From Saussurea involucrata (taxonomy: Eukaryota; Streptophyta; Magnoliopsida; Asterales; Asteraceae): 64,000 nucleotides of DNA. The DNA lies in assembly GCA_033807775.1 (NCBI GenBank), contig CM066324.1:133105501-133169500 (forward strand). Direction: 5' to 3'. The position numbers and the translations under genes were made by a program. Within the stretch, counting starts at the first letter, position 1. Each line of letters starts with the position of its first letter. Shown one piece after another: positions 53,835-64,000 of this stretch. The notes beneath the pieces are model-generated. The model was not told the origin of the DNA. It searched no databases and saw only the letters and a program-made list of their open reading frames with translations.

Positions 53835-56191
53835 TGTAACATCCCAAATTTTCAGTTATATTATTTTGTGAATTACAAATTAACTTGGGGTTAAGTTTGT
53901 AATTGTTTAAAAGTGTTGTTGAAATAGATTTTCATGTTGAGGGTTTGTTGTGCAATTCTTTGAAAGTTGGAGGTTTATTTGGTAATATGGTTAATGACTC
54001 ATGTGTTTTTAGTGAGGTGTCATTAAATTAGCCATGTTAGCTAAATGTGTGGGTTATGTGCATTGTGTGTGTGTTCGGTTTTGAGAAGAGAAACCGATAG
54101 AGAGATTGAGATAGAGAAATCGAGAAAGAGAAGGAAGAAAAGAGTTGCTGGGAATTCTACAATCAGTTGTGAGTTTGAAGAATCATAAGGTAAGCATTCC
54201 ATTTTAATTCTTCATCTTAGTAGTAATAGCATTGTTAGAAGAATTTGATGGGTTTTGGGTAAATTATGATGATAATGAGAATCTGAGTTTTTGGATGTGT
54301 TAAGGTAAGGGTATAAAACATATTTGCAAATTGGTATAAACAAACATAGATTAAAAGTACAAAAAAATCTGGGTTTAGAACGAACTTAGTGGACTGAGAC
54401 TTGGTTGAATATCATCGAAGTCGCAACCTTGAGTTGCGACATTCATGATTGTCGCAATGGGCAATTGCGACTTGGAGTTGGAGTCGCAGTAGACCATTGC
54501 GACTTGGCTTTGGAATCGCAACAGTTAGTTGCGACTTGGGGTGAAATCGCAATGGGCAGTTGCGACTTGGTACTGTAATCGCAACAGTTCACTGCGACTT
54601 GGAATTGGAATCGCAATAGAGGACTGCGACTCCAGTTCACTGCGATTTGGAAGTGAAATCGCAATAGGTGATTGCGATTTCAGTTCATTGCGACTTGAGA
54701 TGTGATTTTGAGAGATTAAGGATTTTCAGTTATAGAGGGTTCTGTTTTGATAATTAATATCAGTATGTGTAATTGAATAATACAGTAAGTTGTGGTAGTG
54801 AAGAAAGGAGCCCTTTACGTGTTAAAAAGGATTAAAATGAGTAATAACGCATCAGGTGAGTTTATTCAACTCTCTTTAAAATTCAGTAATTAATCTTGAA
54901 TTAGATGCTTTATATGTATGCATGAATATGTCTTGTGTGGATTTGATTAAATTAGAGATAAGCCAAGAGGGCGATTAAAAGTTGTGTTATGTTGGTTACC
55001 AGGTTAAAGTTTCCAAGATGAGTTATATATGAAATTGATGAACTAGTATTTATAATTAAACTTGCATGCTAAGTTTGATTATCTACTACATGAAATTACT
55101 ATGTGGTTATGAACTCTAATTATGATTTGAAGCTTGATTGAGTTATTAACTTCCATGCTAAGTTAAAGAGGAGATAATTAAGAGATTTAGATGAAGAGAT
55201 ATTAATATTCTTGATATTATATATATATAGAATATGTTCGGAGAAATGATATACTGTATGCTGGACGCATATAGTAGTATCGATTATTACATATATTATG
55301 TTATGTGATTATGTGCTTTTACTAAAATAGGCATCCGGTCACCGAGGGCACTTGGGTACGGTATGATGGGAACCGATTACTCGCCATAGACCAAATGGAT
55401 GTAATTTTAGTAATTGGGTGAACCTTGAATCATGAGTCTCGATTTGAGTATCGCGATATTATAATCCCATGGGGGCCATTGATTCTGAGGTGGAATGCGG
55501 AATAAGCAGAGTTTGCTTAATAATTCCCATTTCGATTTGGGAAGATCGGAGATTTCCCTGTGATGAGAGGAAGATTAGAGATAGGCATAAAGTAATTTGT
55601 AATCTCTACTTCCTGATTAAGAAATAGGCACGTTTTGACTTGTAATTTCTTGTGTGTGATTATTGAGTATGAATCTGGAACGATTCAAAGTTAGCTCTTA
55701 TATTGTTGTTGCGATTAAATGAGTTAGTCGTAGGAAATTGGGATTGGGGTAGATTCCCCGATTTGAAAAGGAGTTGTCGTACGGTAAGATGGATGAGAAC
55801 AGGTTTGAGTTATCTGTTCATGTTTTAATTATTAAATTTTATTTTGATTTGAGTATCCTCACTAGGCGAAAGCCTAATGTTTCAAGTTGAATCTTCTTAC
55901 CAGGTACAAGCTCCGGGAAATAGCGGGAATGAGAGACGAGAACTTTTGGAAAGATTCAGACTTAGAGATACTGGAGGATCTAGAGATTTTTGATGCTTTT
56001 GGGACGGTTGTTTAGATAACTGGATTAATCTGATTGTTATGTCATGATTAGTTTAATAAGTTATTTAAGTAATGACGTTTGTATATAGAAACCTTACATT
56101 TGATCCTCATGTTATATAAGTTTGAAAGTTTTTGATCATAACTTGTGGTAAATTTTAAGGTTTAAATTGACCCTGTTTTTAGGGTGTTTCA
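53835..56191 (+). mobile_element. solo Gypsy-type LTR, 2.36 kb
   Basis: Starts TGTAACATCCC and ends AGGGTGTTTCA, with a perfect TAACA duplication at 53830-53834 and 56192-56196. Features shared with chromovirus LTRs I recall are a CACCGAGGGCACTTGGGTAC block near 55336 and CTCACTAGGCGAAAGCC near 55858. It has no internal domain. It inserted into the outer solo LTR, which is of a related family in opposite orientation. Confidence 0.82.
54420..54696. repeat. TTGCGACTTGG / AATCGCAA repeat block in the solo LTR
   Basis: About eight imperfect units of 35-45 bp alternate (A/C)TTGCGACTTGG and GAATCGCAA, so that GTCGCAA and TTGCGAC pair within and between units. Unit spacing is variable and single-base differences are many, so the array is older than that at 34541. 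Confidence 0.75.
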
Positions 56192-56424
56192 TAACACTTT
56201 ATTTATACGTAATACGAAGCAAATGTAGCATAAACTCGTCCATCAACCATGGAAAACAATCCATATGCATAAATATAACCTCCAAAAATGCGAATAAATA
56301 AAATACCCGAAATCAACACCCTTCGGTGATGGGGGAGACCCGAACTCATCGAATGTGGAAACACATAAATTAAACCACGATTAAATAAATGCAAGTAAGC
56401 TTCTTGGATGTGGAAAACAGATGA

Positions 56425-56622
56425 CATCAACCATACTAGGTCTTTAGTCAATCATCGGCATCAATCATACTAGATCTTTAGCCCATATTAGACATCAACC
56501 AAAACTAGGTCTTTAGTCCATTTTAGACATCAACCAAAACTAGGTCTTTAGCCCTTCTTAAACATCAACCATACTAGGTCTTTAGTTCAAGCCATCAAGT
56601 TCAATCCTACTGGATCTTTACC
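56425..56622. repeat. tandem repeat CATCAACCA..ACTAGGTCTTTAG
   Basis: Five to six units of about 35-38 bp built on CATCAACCAAAACTAGGTCT and TTAGTCC, in the outer solo LTR. Unit ends vary (ATTTTAGA, TTCTTAAA). Confidence 0.75.
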
Positions 56623-58102
56623 TTGGGAAAACCCACCATCCGAAACAAGCTTACTTGACTTAAATATAAATACATGACCCCAAAAAAATAATCAATGCAT
56701 TCAAATCATGTAAATCTCAAACATAATGCAACTCATGTAATGCAAACCCCAAGCCCACGTCGAGCTTAATAAAACCGGGCGAATGCCATCAAGACTCAAT
56801 CGAGTCCAAAACCGAGCCCTCTGCTCAAAGATCTAATGACCATTTATCAACATCAAATCATGCAAATGAAATGCAATTAAGCATATAACACATCCTAGAC
56901 TCCACCCCGAGCGTGTAAATATCAACAACGTGCAATAATATGCAACACGGTGCAATAAAAGCAACCCGTAAATAAGACTCCACATCGAGCCATTTAAACC
57001 GGACAAATGTCCCAAGACTATCTCAAAGTCAAAACCGAGCAAAGTGCTCCAAGCTTGCTAGACCCATAATGTCGGCCATCATCGCATAAAACGCGTTTAA
57101 ACATTGTTTAAGCAAACACGTATCCCAAAATCATCATTAACCCCAAAACTCAACACGTTTTAAACAAAAGGGGTTTTCCCAAAGGACTCACATCCTTAAT
57201 ATTCTCAAAATGACCCATAACACTAAAAGTGCATTTCCCAAATGGTTTATTAAAATCATTTACACTAACATGATTAAACCATCAAATAAACCTCATTTTG
57301 AGCAATTAATCTTTTAAAGACAATTTATGGTTTCTAACCATCCAAATATCCAAAAGCCCCAAATATGGGTGTTTTACACATTTATGAAGATAAACACTTC
57401 AAAAGAGTTAAACCATTCAAATAACTCAACCACATATATTTCCAAGTAAAACACATAAATATTTGGAAAATACTATTTTCGCATGTCAAAGTTTTCGCAA
57501 AGTAACTTGAACTCACCTTGCTAGATTAGGCTAAATCTAGATTTCTCCAAACGTAAGCTCATTTGATGAAGTTTGCATCCTCAAGCCAAAACTTCCAAAA
57601 CCTAGATTTATGAATTTCCAACCATCAATATCACAATCCAACCATGTAGAATCATTTCCTAAACACTTAGAATCATTTCTCCCAACGTATTACACCCAAA
57701 ATAACCAATACATCGAAACCCTAATTTCCAAAATGAAGAGAAGAGAAGATTACCTCAACCATCAAGTGGATCCACCAACACCAAACACTTCTAGTGATAC
57801 CAAAGTGAACTTCAATCTTCATTTCATCCAAAGAAATGAAAGGTTTAGGAGAGGGTTGAGTAAAACCCTAGAAATTGTATGAATCTCTCAAAACGAATGT
57901 GGAATGGAAAGCTTTGATTTTAACCATGAATCCTGGATAAAAGGTAAGGGATTAGCTTTGAGTCATAAAATCTATGGTTCTAAAAGCTCCAAAATGGATT
58001 TAGGGTTTGGGGAGGGTTTTTGAGAGAGAAGTAAGGAAATGGGTATAGAAGAAATGAGAAATAAGGAAACAAAATCGGACTAAGTAGCCCCTGCACCCCG
58101 AC

Positions 58103-58247
58103 GGCGAAAGTGACACTGCGAAAGTGACCATGTCACTCTCGCGAGTGTCATACTCGCTGGACCTCCCAAAACTCTCGGTACATTCTTGGCGAAAATGACA
58201 CTGCGAAAGTGACCATGTCACTCTCGCGGGTGTCATACTCGCTGGAC
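58103..58247. repeat. two 60-bp repeats GCGAAAGTGAC..CTCGCTGGAC
   Basis: Units at 58103-58162 and 58188-58247 differ at about two to three positions. Each contains an internal inverted pair (GCGAAAGTGACCATG and CACTCTCGCG). Confidence 0.8.
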
Positions 58248-58390
58248 TTGTACCGAGTCCAAACTTGGTCAATTTCTCGAGAGATCCAATTAGCATTACG
58301 TGACCCACCTTCTAATGCAACACCTTGTTCCTCTAATAAATCTAAATGGACTTATTTACAAATTTGAGTTAGAATTTTCGGGGTGTTACA

Positions 58391-58726
58391 AAAAACATGT
58401 ACCATCAGTATCATTTATTTACCATGTTGAAGAACCTGTTGAAAAGCCACCATTTTGGATGCAAGTGTTGTATTCATTTAAGAATGAAAATGGAAATGGA
58501 AGTGTAAGAGAATGAGAATAGAAATATAATTTTCATTCCCTCTGTTTTGGTTAGGTATGAAATTTAATGAGTTTGGGTCTCTGGGAATCTGGGATAAGGA
58601 GCCAATTACATTATATCAAATCAAATCATATCATTCATAATCATTCTCAGTCCTTATTTTTCAATATCTTCAACCAAACAACCTTTAAGTTTGAGATTTT
58701 GAGAAAACACACACGCTGACACCAAG
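58391..58726. other. intergenic, no gene seen
   Basis: Pre-insertion flank of the outer solo LTR after its AAAAA duplication. The 71-codon frame at 58300-58515 starts inside the LTR and is not supported. Confidence 0.4.
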
Positions 58727-59091
58727 GTTCTAAATGGCGTGATGCGTGGTGTGGCGGCGAGGCCAAACTCAAGCCTTAGGAGCCACGGCGAGGTCATGGC
58801 GTTCATCAAGGCGTGACTTGTGGCGACAAATCTCTATATCATATATAATATTATATATAAAAACATATGTTTTGTACTATTAATCGATGAGTCAATTACA
58901 ATAAATAAGTTAAATTAGGTTATATATTAAAAACTAGCAAATAAGACATTGAAAATGTAAAAAAAAATCAAATATCGCGTTATAAAAGACCGCACATTAG
59001 GCCATGACGTGCCACAAGCATAGCGTGGCGTGAGACACAAGCCTTGAGTCACGGCACGCCATGACGGCTGTCGCGGTGAGCCTTTTAGAAC
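58727..59091. mobile_element. foldback element with GTTCTAAA ends, GC-rich arms
   Basis: Ends GTTCTAAATGGCGTG and ...CGCGGTGAGCCTTTTAGAAC are inverted. Both arms are rich in GGCGTG/CACGCC words, and the centre (58850-58980) is AT-rich. Resembles a common plant dispersed repeat with GGCG-rich arms. Superfamily not assigned. Confidence 0.6.
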
Positions 59092-59132
59092 AGTGGTTGA
59101 TACAGACACACACATATGTATGTGTGTGTGTG

Positions 59133-59136
<4 letters not shown>

Positions 59137-59175
<39 letters not shown>
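59137..59175. repeat. (GA)n microsatellite
   Basis: About 19 GA units, preceded by a short (TG)n. Confidence 0.92.
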
Positions 59176-59177
<2 letters not shown>

Positions 59178-59308
59178 TTAGACAACGGATCAAGATAAGG
59201 AAAATTAAAAGATAAACATAAATAATTGATATAGATTATCATTGATTTTGAATTTATTGTGTTGAGAAAGTAGTTTTGATTAATAAAAAAGGATTTTCTT
59301 TAATACTA

Positions 59309-59632
59309 GAGTAAATTACATTTTTAGTCCCTGTGGTTTGTTGAAAATTTCTATTTTCATCCTTCTGGTTTTGAAATTACGAATTTCATCCCTATAGTTT
59401 GTAATTCATTACCTTTTCGTCCCTATGATTTAAATTCTTTTGCTTTTTTCATCCTTATGGTTTACAATATATTTCTGTTTTAGTCCTTCATACTTAAAAA
59501 TAGTGTTTTGGCCTCAAGGACGAAAATAGAAATGAATTGCAAACCTTAGGGACGAAAAACGAAATTTCAAAACCACAGGGACTAAATTCGCAAATTTTAA
59601 CAAACCATAGGGACGAAAAACGTAATTTACTC
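59309..59632. mobile_element. Mutator-type MITE, 324 bp
   Basis: GAGTAAATTACATTTTTAGT ends, with a perfect 9-base TTAATACTA duplication at 59300-59308 and 59633-59641. Very close in sequence to the copy at 13803-14127. Confidence 0.92.
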
Positions 59633-59871
59633 TTAATACTATAAATGAACATTTATAGCATGTATTGATTATCGTTGATTATATAAAGGTATTAACATAT
59701 TTCGATTTGATACAATGTGCTTATGCATCACCACTTCCTTGTTTATCTTCCACAAGACCACAACCTTGTTCTTTTTCCGTTTTTCGTTGCCAATAATCTC
59801 AACCACTTCTCATGATATGTGCCTTATGGACACATTATACATACCATATATACTTTAAGTTGGAGCCTTAA

Positions 59872-60257
59872 GGGTGCGTTTGGTACACTGGACAGGACAA
59901 GACAAAACAGAATATGGATTATTGTCCTATGTTTGGTAGAACTTTTATGTGGAACAGACAGGAATAGAGTGAAAGATGCCTGTTCCACCTCCACCCCATG
60001 GAACAAGGTGGAACACATTTATGTTTTAATAATATAACCTCAAAATAAATTTTAATTTTCTTCTAAAACATCAAATACACGTTCTATTTTATATTTTATT
60101 CAATCTTTAAATTTTACTTATTGTATTTTATCTAATGTTATCTGTTCTATTTCTGTCCAGTTCTGTCTACCAAACGTTGATCAGTTGTTCTGTCATGTTC
60201 TATTTTGTTCTGTCTCGTCCTGTCCTGTTCTATCCTCTTTGCTTACCAAACGCATCC
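59872..60257. mobile_element. Tourist-like MITE, GGGTGCGTTTGGTA family, 386 bp
   Basis: Ends GGGTGCGTTTGGTACAC and TTACCAAACGCATCC. TAA duplications at 59869-59871 and 60258-60260. The interior is made of ACAGGACAAGAC and GTCCTGTCCTG words in opposite orientation. Confidence 0.85.
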
Positions 60258-60716
60258 TAATTGATCTAATCGCCCATTTATGGATAAGGCCTTCTTGACG
60301 GTTGAGATTTCGACCACTGGATTCTCATGGCGAAGAAAGTTGAAGATGAATGAACGCCTTACAAAGGTTGTGGGTGTTGAAGTAGTATTTGTCTCGCATT
60401 GCTACGTTGTCAATGTACATACATATATACATGCATACATGCATGCAACATACATACACGTTTAGGTACAATCGAGAACATCTTCATTTTACGAAAATGT
60501 GAGACCCACCCTTATCAAATGTGATAAAGCACGTGAGAGGATTTGGTGGTGCACGTGACCTATTCGCGTCGAAGATCGTCTGCTTCTCTGATTTAGTATC
60601 ACATGTGATGGACTATACTATCACCTGCAATTGGCTATAATAAAAAGGACGTTTTCGTGTTTTGGTAAAATGAAAGTGTTCTCGTTTGAACCCTTTCATA
60701 TACACATATGTGTGTT

Positions 60717-60757
<41 letters not shown>

Positions 60758-60780
60758 TTTGAGCATACTCATTTGAATTA
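60258..60780. other. intergenic with CACATGTGAT repeat and (GT)n-(GA)n tract
   Basis: Around 60590-60720 the AATCA/ATCACATGTGATGG palindrome and GTTCTCGTTTGAACCC end mark another member of the family at 7860. It is followed by (TG)n-(AG)n at about 60709-60757. A 61-codon frame at 60280-60465 has no support beyond being open. Confidence 0.45.
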
Positions 60781-61093
60781 GAGCATCTCCAACAGCTTCT
60801 CTAAAATGAAGAAGTAAAAAGTCAAGATCTAAAAAAACCACCTTCATCTCCAGCAGATTCTCTATTCTGGAGATTACGCCATTTAATTATATTATTAAAA
60901 TATTCGATACAACTCATAAGATGTTATTTCTCTATCCTGAACATTTAATTTAAAGCAATTTCATTGGTATAATGGATAAAAAACCATTTGTCTCTTATAT
61001 CTAATCATTTCTCATACTTACTTCATTTTGGAGAATCTATTGTAGTAAAAAATCTCCAAAATCTCCATTATAGAGAAGTTGTTGGTGATGTTT
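60781..61093. mobile_element. Tourist-like MITE, GAGCATCTCCAACAG family
   Basis: Starts GAGCATCTCCAACAGCTTCT and ends AGAGAAGTTGTTGGTGATG. TTA duplications at 60778-60780 and 61094-61096. AT-rich interior with inverted CTCCAAAAT-like words. Confidence 0.75.
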
Positions 61094-61230
61094 TTAGCTT
61101 TGGTATAAGAGTTGGCTTTTTTGCAAGGGTGTGGAAATGCGTTTATTGGTTTGTTTGCATCTTGGTATATACGTTATGCACGGAAAATGTATTAAATCGG
61201 TATTTGTTTCATATCATCGTTGATTATGTA

Positions 61231-61235
<5 letters not shown>

Positions 61236-61320
<85 letters not shown>
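61236..61320. repeat. (TA)n microsatellite, about 42 units
   Basis: Longest simple repeat of the window. It produces Tyr-Ile runs in several frames. Confidence 0.97.
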
Positions 61321-61321
<1 letters not shown>

Positions 61322-61323
<2 letters not shown>

Positions 61324-61443
61324 TCTCCTTCTTTTGTTAACCAGTGCATATATGCACATCAGACAATTGTAATATGTGCATATATGCAATGCCCCGATGT
61401 GCATATATGCAATACATGAAAAAGTTAACAAAAGAAGGAGACC
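61322..61443. mobile_element. 122-bp hairpin element with TGCATATATGCA palindromes
   Basis: Perfect 22-base terminal inverted repeats, GGTCTCCTTCTTTTGTTAAC plus adjacent bases against GTTAACAAAAGAAGGAGACC. The interior has three GTGCATATATGCA-type palindromes. TA runs stand on both sides, so a TA target is likely. Confidence 0.8.
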
Positions 61444-61857
61444 CTATATATATATATATAGATATATGTTTATAAGCCATTTCTTCTTAGATCTAGCTTT
61501 TAGGATTCAAATCCATCTATCAAAGAGAAACTACCCCCTATTGTCTTTCTTCTTCCTCTTGTTTTGATTGCATCTAAAAATGGATAATAATTGGGCCCAG
61601 ATAATAACATGTTTAGCCCACAAAGTAAATGGAGATATATAAGCCCAAAGTTTGCCATTGGTCATTTGATCCTCATCCAAGTATAAACCTGGTTAAATAT
61701 TAGATATAATTTAAATTATAATGTTTTCAAATATTTTATTTTTGTAAAGTGGGCCCGTCTAAATAACAACTTAAGAACAAAATAATATCGATCCGATTTA
61801 TTATGCTATCATAAAGTTTACTAGCATTTATTTACAGTAAAGTTCGGGATACTATAA
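61444..61857. other. intergenic, nothing recognised
   Basis: TA run, then AT-rich DNA without supported features up to the MITE at 61858. Confidence 0.4.
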
Positions 61858-62160
61858 AGGGTGTTTGGGAGTGCTTATATTTTTAACTTATGCTTATTTG
61901 CTTATGTGGTGAGGAAAATCAGTTTTTAAAAAGTGTTTGTAAAAAATTGAGGGTAAAAAGGTAATTTGGATAGATAAGGAAATAAAGAGAAGTAAATAAG
62001 TAGGTATGGAATGACTTATCAAAAACAACTTATTTGTGGTGAGGAGAAGCAAATAAGCACTTTTGATTTTTTCTATCCAAACACTACAAATAGTTTATTT
62101 GCGGTGGGGAGAAGCTATAAGCAAATAAGTCAAAAATATAAGCACTCCCAAACGCCCCCT
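61858..62160. mobile_element. Tourist-like MITE, 303 bp
   Basis: Ends AGGGTGTTTGGGAGTGCTTA and AGCACTCCCAAACGCCCCCT. Interior segments TTTGCGGTGGGGAGAAGC and TTATTTGTGGTGAGGAGAAG repeat. The 3-base duplication is not clean. Confidence 0.78.
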
Positions 62161-62189
62161 ATGACTTTTAATACGATATACATTATAGA

Positions 62190-62440
62190 ATTTAGAAAAC
62201 TTATTGGAATACGTGGCTCTCAGCGCCGAGGAGTGCGCTGTCAGATTACGCATACGGGGATTAGCAGCCCCAGGGACTGTTCGAACAGGTGGTGGCAAGC
62301 TCGTTTAGGCTCATCGTCGGCGGCTGTTGTTCATCGTCGGTTGCGGTTGTCTATTTTTGAGATGTTTTGGTGGTGAGTTTGTAGCTGCTGTTTTGATTGG
62401 TGGTTCTTTAATGAAATAATTGCTTTCCAAAGAAAAAACA
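62190..62440 (+). other. GC-richer segment, possible LINE 3' end
   Basis: Composition jumps to GC-rich (GCGCCGAGGAGTGCGCTGTC, GTCGGCGGCTGTTG), then grades into G/T-rich sequence ending CTTTAATGAAATAATTGC plus an A-rich end. This is the look of a 5'-truncated LINE 3' UTR. No motif proves it. Confidence 0.35.
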
Positions 62441-62655
62441 TATAACATGATACATATTACAAGAAGTAGAAAACCAATTGTATTAAATTGAATGAAAAAT
62501 GATAATACGTTACAGATATTTGGCTATTTATACTAATTTACCACTTACCTAATTAACGATAAATACAATAACACTCTTAAACTCTAGTGCAACTGATGTT
62601 GCATAAAGAAAACTAACATGTTTATCTATATTTATTTATTTGTCGATATAATTTG

Positions 62656-62687
<32 letters not shown>
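62441..62687. other. intergenic, ending in a (TA)n tract
   Basis: AT-rich DNA; (TA)n at about 62658-62687 abuts the Helitron 3' end. Confidence 0.5.
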
Positions 62688-62692
<5 letters not shown>

Positions 62693-63601
62693 TTCGAATC
62701 GTGTATTACACGGGGTAATTTAAAAAAATTAAATCATGCCAGAAAACTTATCAATTATTATGAAAGATTAATTTAAAGTGAATTGACGGGAAACAAACAA
62801 TTTGACTTTGAAAATATCATTAAGTAACCATCTGTTGATAACTGATATTATGTAGTTCAATTAAAATTAGAGGAAATAATATAATCATAATTAAGAAAGT
62901 ATAAATAATTAAATATATACTATACTAAAATATTTGTATATTTATATTTTTGAAAAAAGTTCAAACTCATAATCCAAAAGTCAGTTGATAAGTGATATTT
63001 TTTTCCAAGTAATTAAATCTCTTATGATAATTCTAAGGGTGTTTCGTTGACAGAATGAAATTTTATAGAATTGTAATTCGTCGAAGGAATTCGACTTTGA
63101 AGTAAAAATTGATATGAAATTGCAAAAAAGAAAGTCACGACAATTTAATGATTATTTGTATCAAATCTCATACTAATCAGTAATCACGACATATTAGTTT
63201 GTATATATTTATGATATTTAATAATATAATTAAATCCAAAAGTATTTAATATTGGACTCATTTCGAAGGTATTGACGAAGCGATTACAATGGTATAATTT
63301 GTAAAAAATAGAAATGTTTTAATGCATTTTAGTTCATATACATTATTTATATTAATATGATAAGAGTCTAAAATAAAAAATAAAAAAGTAAACTACATAC
63401 CTAATTATAAGGGTAGTAAATGTAACGTATAAATTAAAAAAATTGAATTAAGAAGAGATTTAAGGATGAGTGAATGTGTGTGCTAATTAAACTTATAATG
63501 TAAACTGCGTCTAGATACATGTTTAAGCGGGAAAATACTGAAGTCGGTTCACCAGAAGACAACACGTGGCATGCTAGTTACTTATTTATTATATGTATAG
63601 A
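62688..63601 (-). mobile_element. small non-autonomous Helitron, second copy
   Basis: On the minus strand it starts TCTATACATATAATAAATAA and ends with the hairpin CGTGTAATACACG (5-bp perfect stem) then ATTCGAATCTAA, so the 3' end is CTAA next to T. Most of its length aligns with 9416-10340 (e.g. GGGTGTTTCGTTGACAGAAT), but the 3' hairpin and the roughly 200 bases beside it differ. It shares only the AT-repeat setting with the other insertion site. Confidence 0.85.
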
Positions 63602-63618
63602 TATATACACACAAAATT

Positions 63619-63870
63619 GAGTAAATCACATGTTTCATCCGTGTGGTTTAATGTTTTTAACGAGTTAGGTCTCTATGGTTGCATTTTTGAACGAGTTATG
63701 TCTTTGATGAATTTGGTGATATCAGACCCGACTCGATGGAAAATACAACTACATGGACCAATCTTGTTGAGAAATGCAACCTTAAATACTCTAACTCCTT
63801 ATTTTTTTTTAAAATATGACCAGGTTCGTTAAAAACACCAAACTACAAGGACTAAACATGTAATTTATTC
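63619..63870. mobile_element. diverged GAGTAAAT-ended Mutator-type MITE
   Basis: Begins GAGTAAATCACATGTTTCAT and ends GGACTAAACATGTAATTTAT plus TC, the reverse layout of the family ends. The 9-base flanks do not match, so the duplication has decayed or the limit is slightly off. Confidence 0.6.
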
Positions 63871-64000
63871 TAAAAAAACTTTGTCCATACGACGTGTACG
63901 CATCACCACATCATGCTCGATTTTTGCCCCCCCCTACCCCTACCCACCCCCGTATGCCTACATTCCTTTCCGAACGTCACCGCTAACCTGGATTCGCGGT

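Larger units (their letters stand above)
45294..58390 (-). mobile_element. solo Gypsy-type LTR (about 2.8 kb net) split by two nested insertions
   Basis: Outer ends TGTAACACCC (45294) and GGGGTGTTACA (to 58390) are TG...CA. AAAAA flanks both sides (45289-45293 and 58391-58395). Its own sequence is 45294-45578, 53513-53834 and 56192-58390 (each insertion also added a 5-base duplication). Minus-strand orientation follows from CTCACTAGGCGTAAGCCTAA and the CACCGAAGGG block, which align with the plus-strand solo LTR inside it. There is no internal domain, so unequal recombination has removed the element body. It holds tandem repeats at 56425-56622 and 58103-58247. Confidence 0.8.

Noticed and set aside
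60988..61431. Tyr-Ile-rich frames on both strands
   Set aside because: Translation of the (TA)n tract and the hairpin element at 61322.

Overview
The window is nuclear DNA of a flowering plant, almost certainly a eudicot. The one intact host gene is a plant-specific TTL family gene (TPR repeats plus a thioredoxin-like domain) with seven exons and canonical GT/AG introns. Everything else is AT-rich DNA packed with plant mobile elements: Copia and Gypsy LTR retrotransposons, Helitrons, hAT-, Mutator- and Harbinger/Tourist-like MITEs, tRNA-derived SINEs and LINE remains. Composition and repeat style resemble Asteraceae, but that is an impression and not a demonstrated assignment.

Layout. 1-4185: a hAT-type MITE, a SINE, a Mutator-type MITE and a Tourist-like MITE. 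4186-8990 (minus): the TTL gene, 673 codons, with repeats in nearly every intron. 9373-20066: a small Helitron in an AT microsatellite, a 1.5 kb foldback element built on a repeated 13-base palindrome, nested MITEs, a SINE with 16-base target duplications, and a 3.8 kb Helitron (16294-20066) that carries an exon resembling exon 1 of a plant VAP4-type (MSP-domain) gene. 21028-26990: a gag-only Gypsy-type element with 1.8 kb LTRs inserted into a short TRIM-like element. 28800-35720: a LINE reverse-transcriptase remnant split by a young, apparently intact Copia element (29165-35525), whose leader holds a tandem array of hairpin units.

36283-44107: MITEs, a Pack-type candidate and an old tandem segmental duplication (39360-43695) whose second copy is swollen by later insertions. 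45294-58390: one solo Gypsy-type LTR (about 2.8 kb net, AAAAA target duplication) into which a decayed Copia element (45579-53512, CACAT) and a second solo LTR (53835-56191, TAACA) inserted. 58391-64000: more MITEs, long TA/GA microsatellites, a small hairpin element and a second copy of the small Helitron.

Insertion limits were set by matching terminal repeats with target-site duplications read directly from the sequence. Family names rest on termini, duplication length and protein motifs recalled from known families; no database search was possible. The most unusual signals are the palindrome-cluster foldback elements, the higher-order hairpin array in the Copia leader, the Helitron exon capture and the gag-only Gypsy element.
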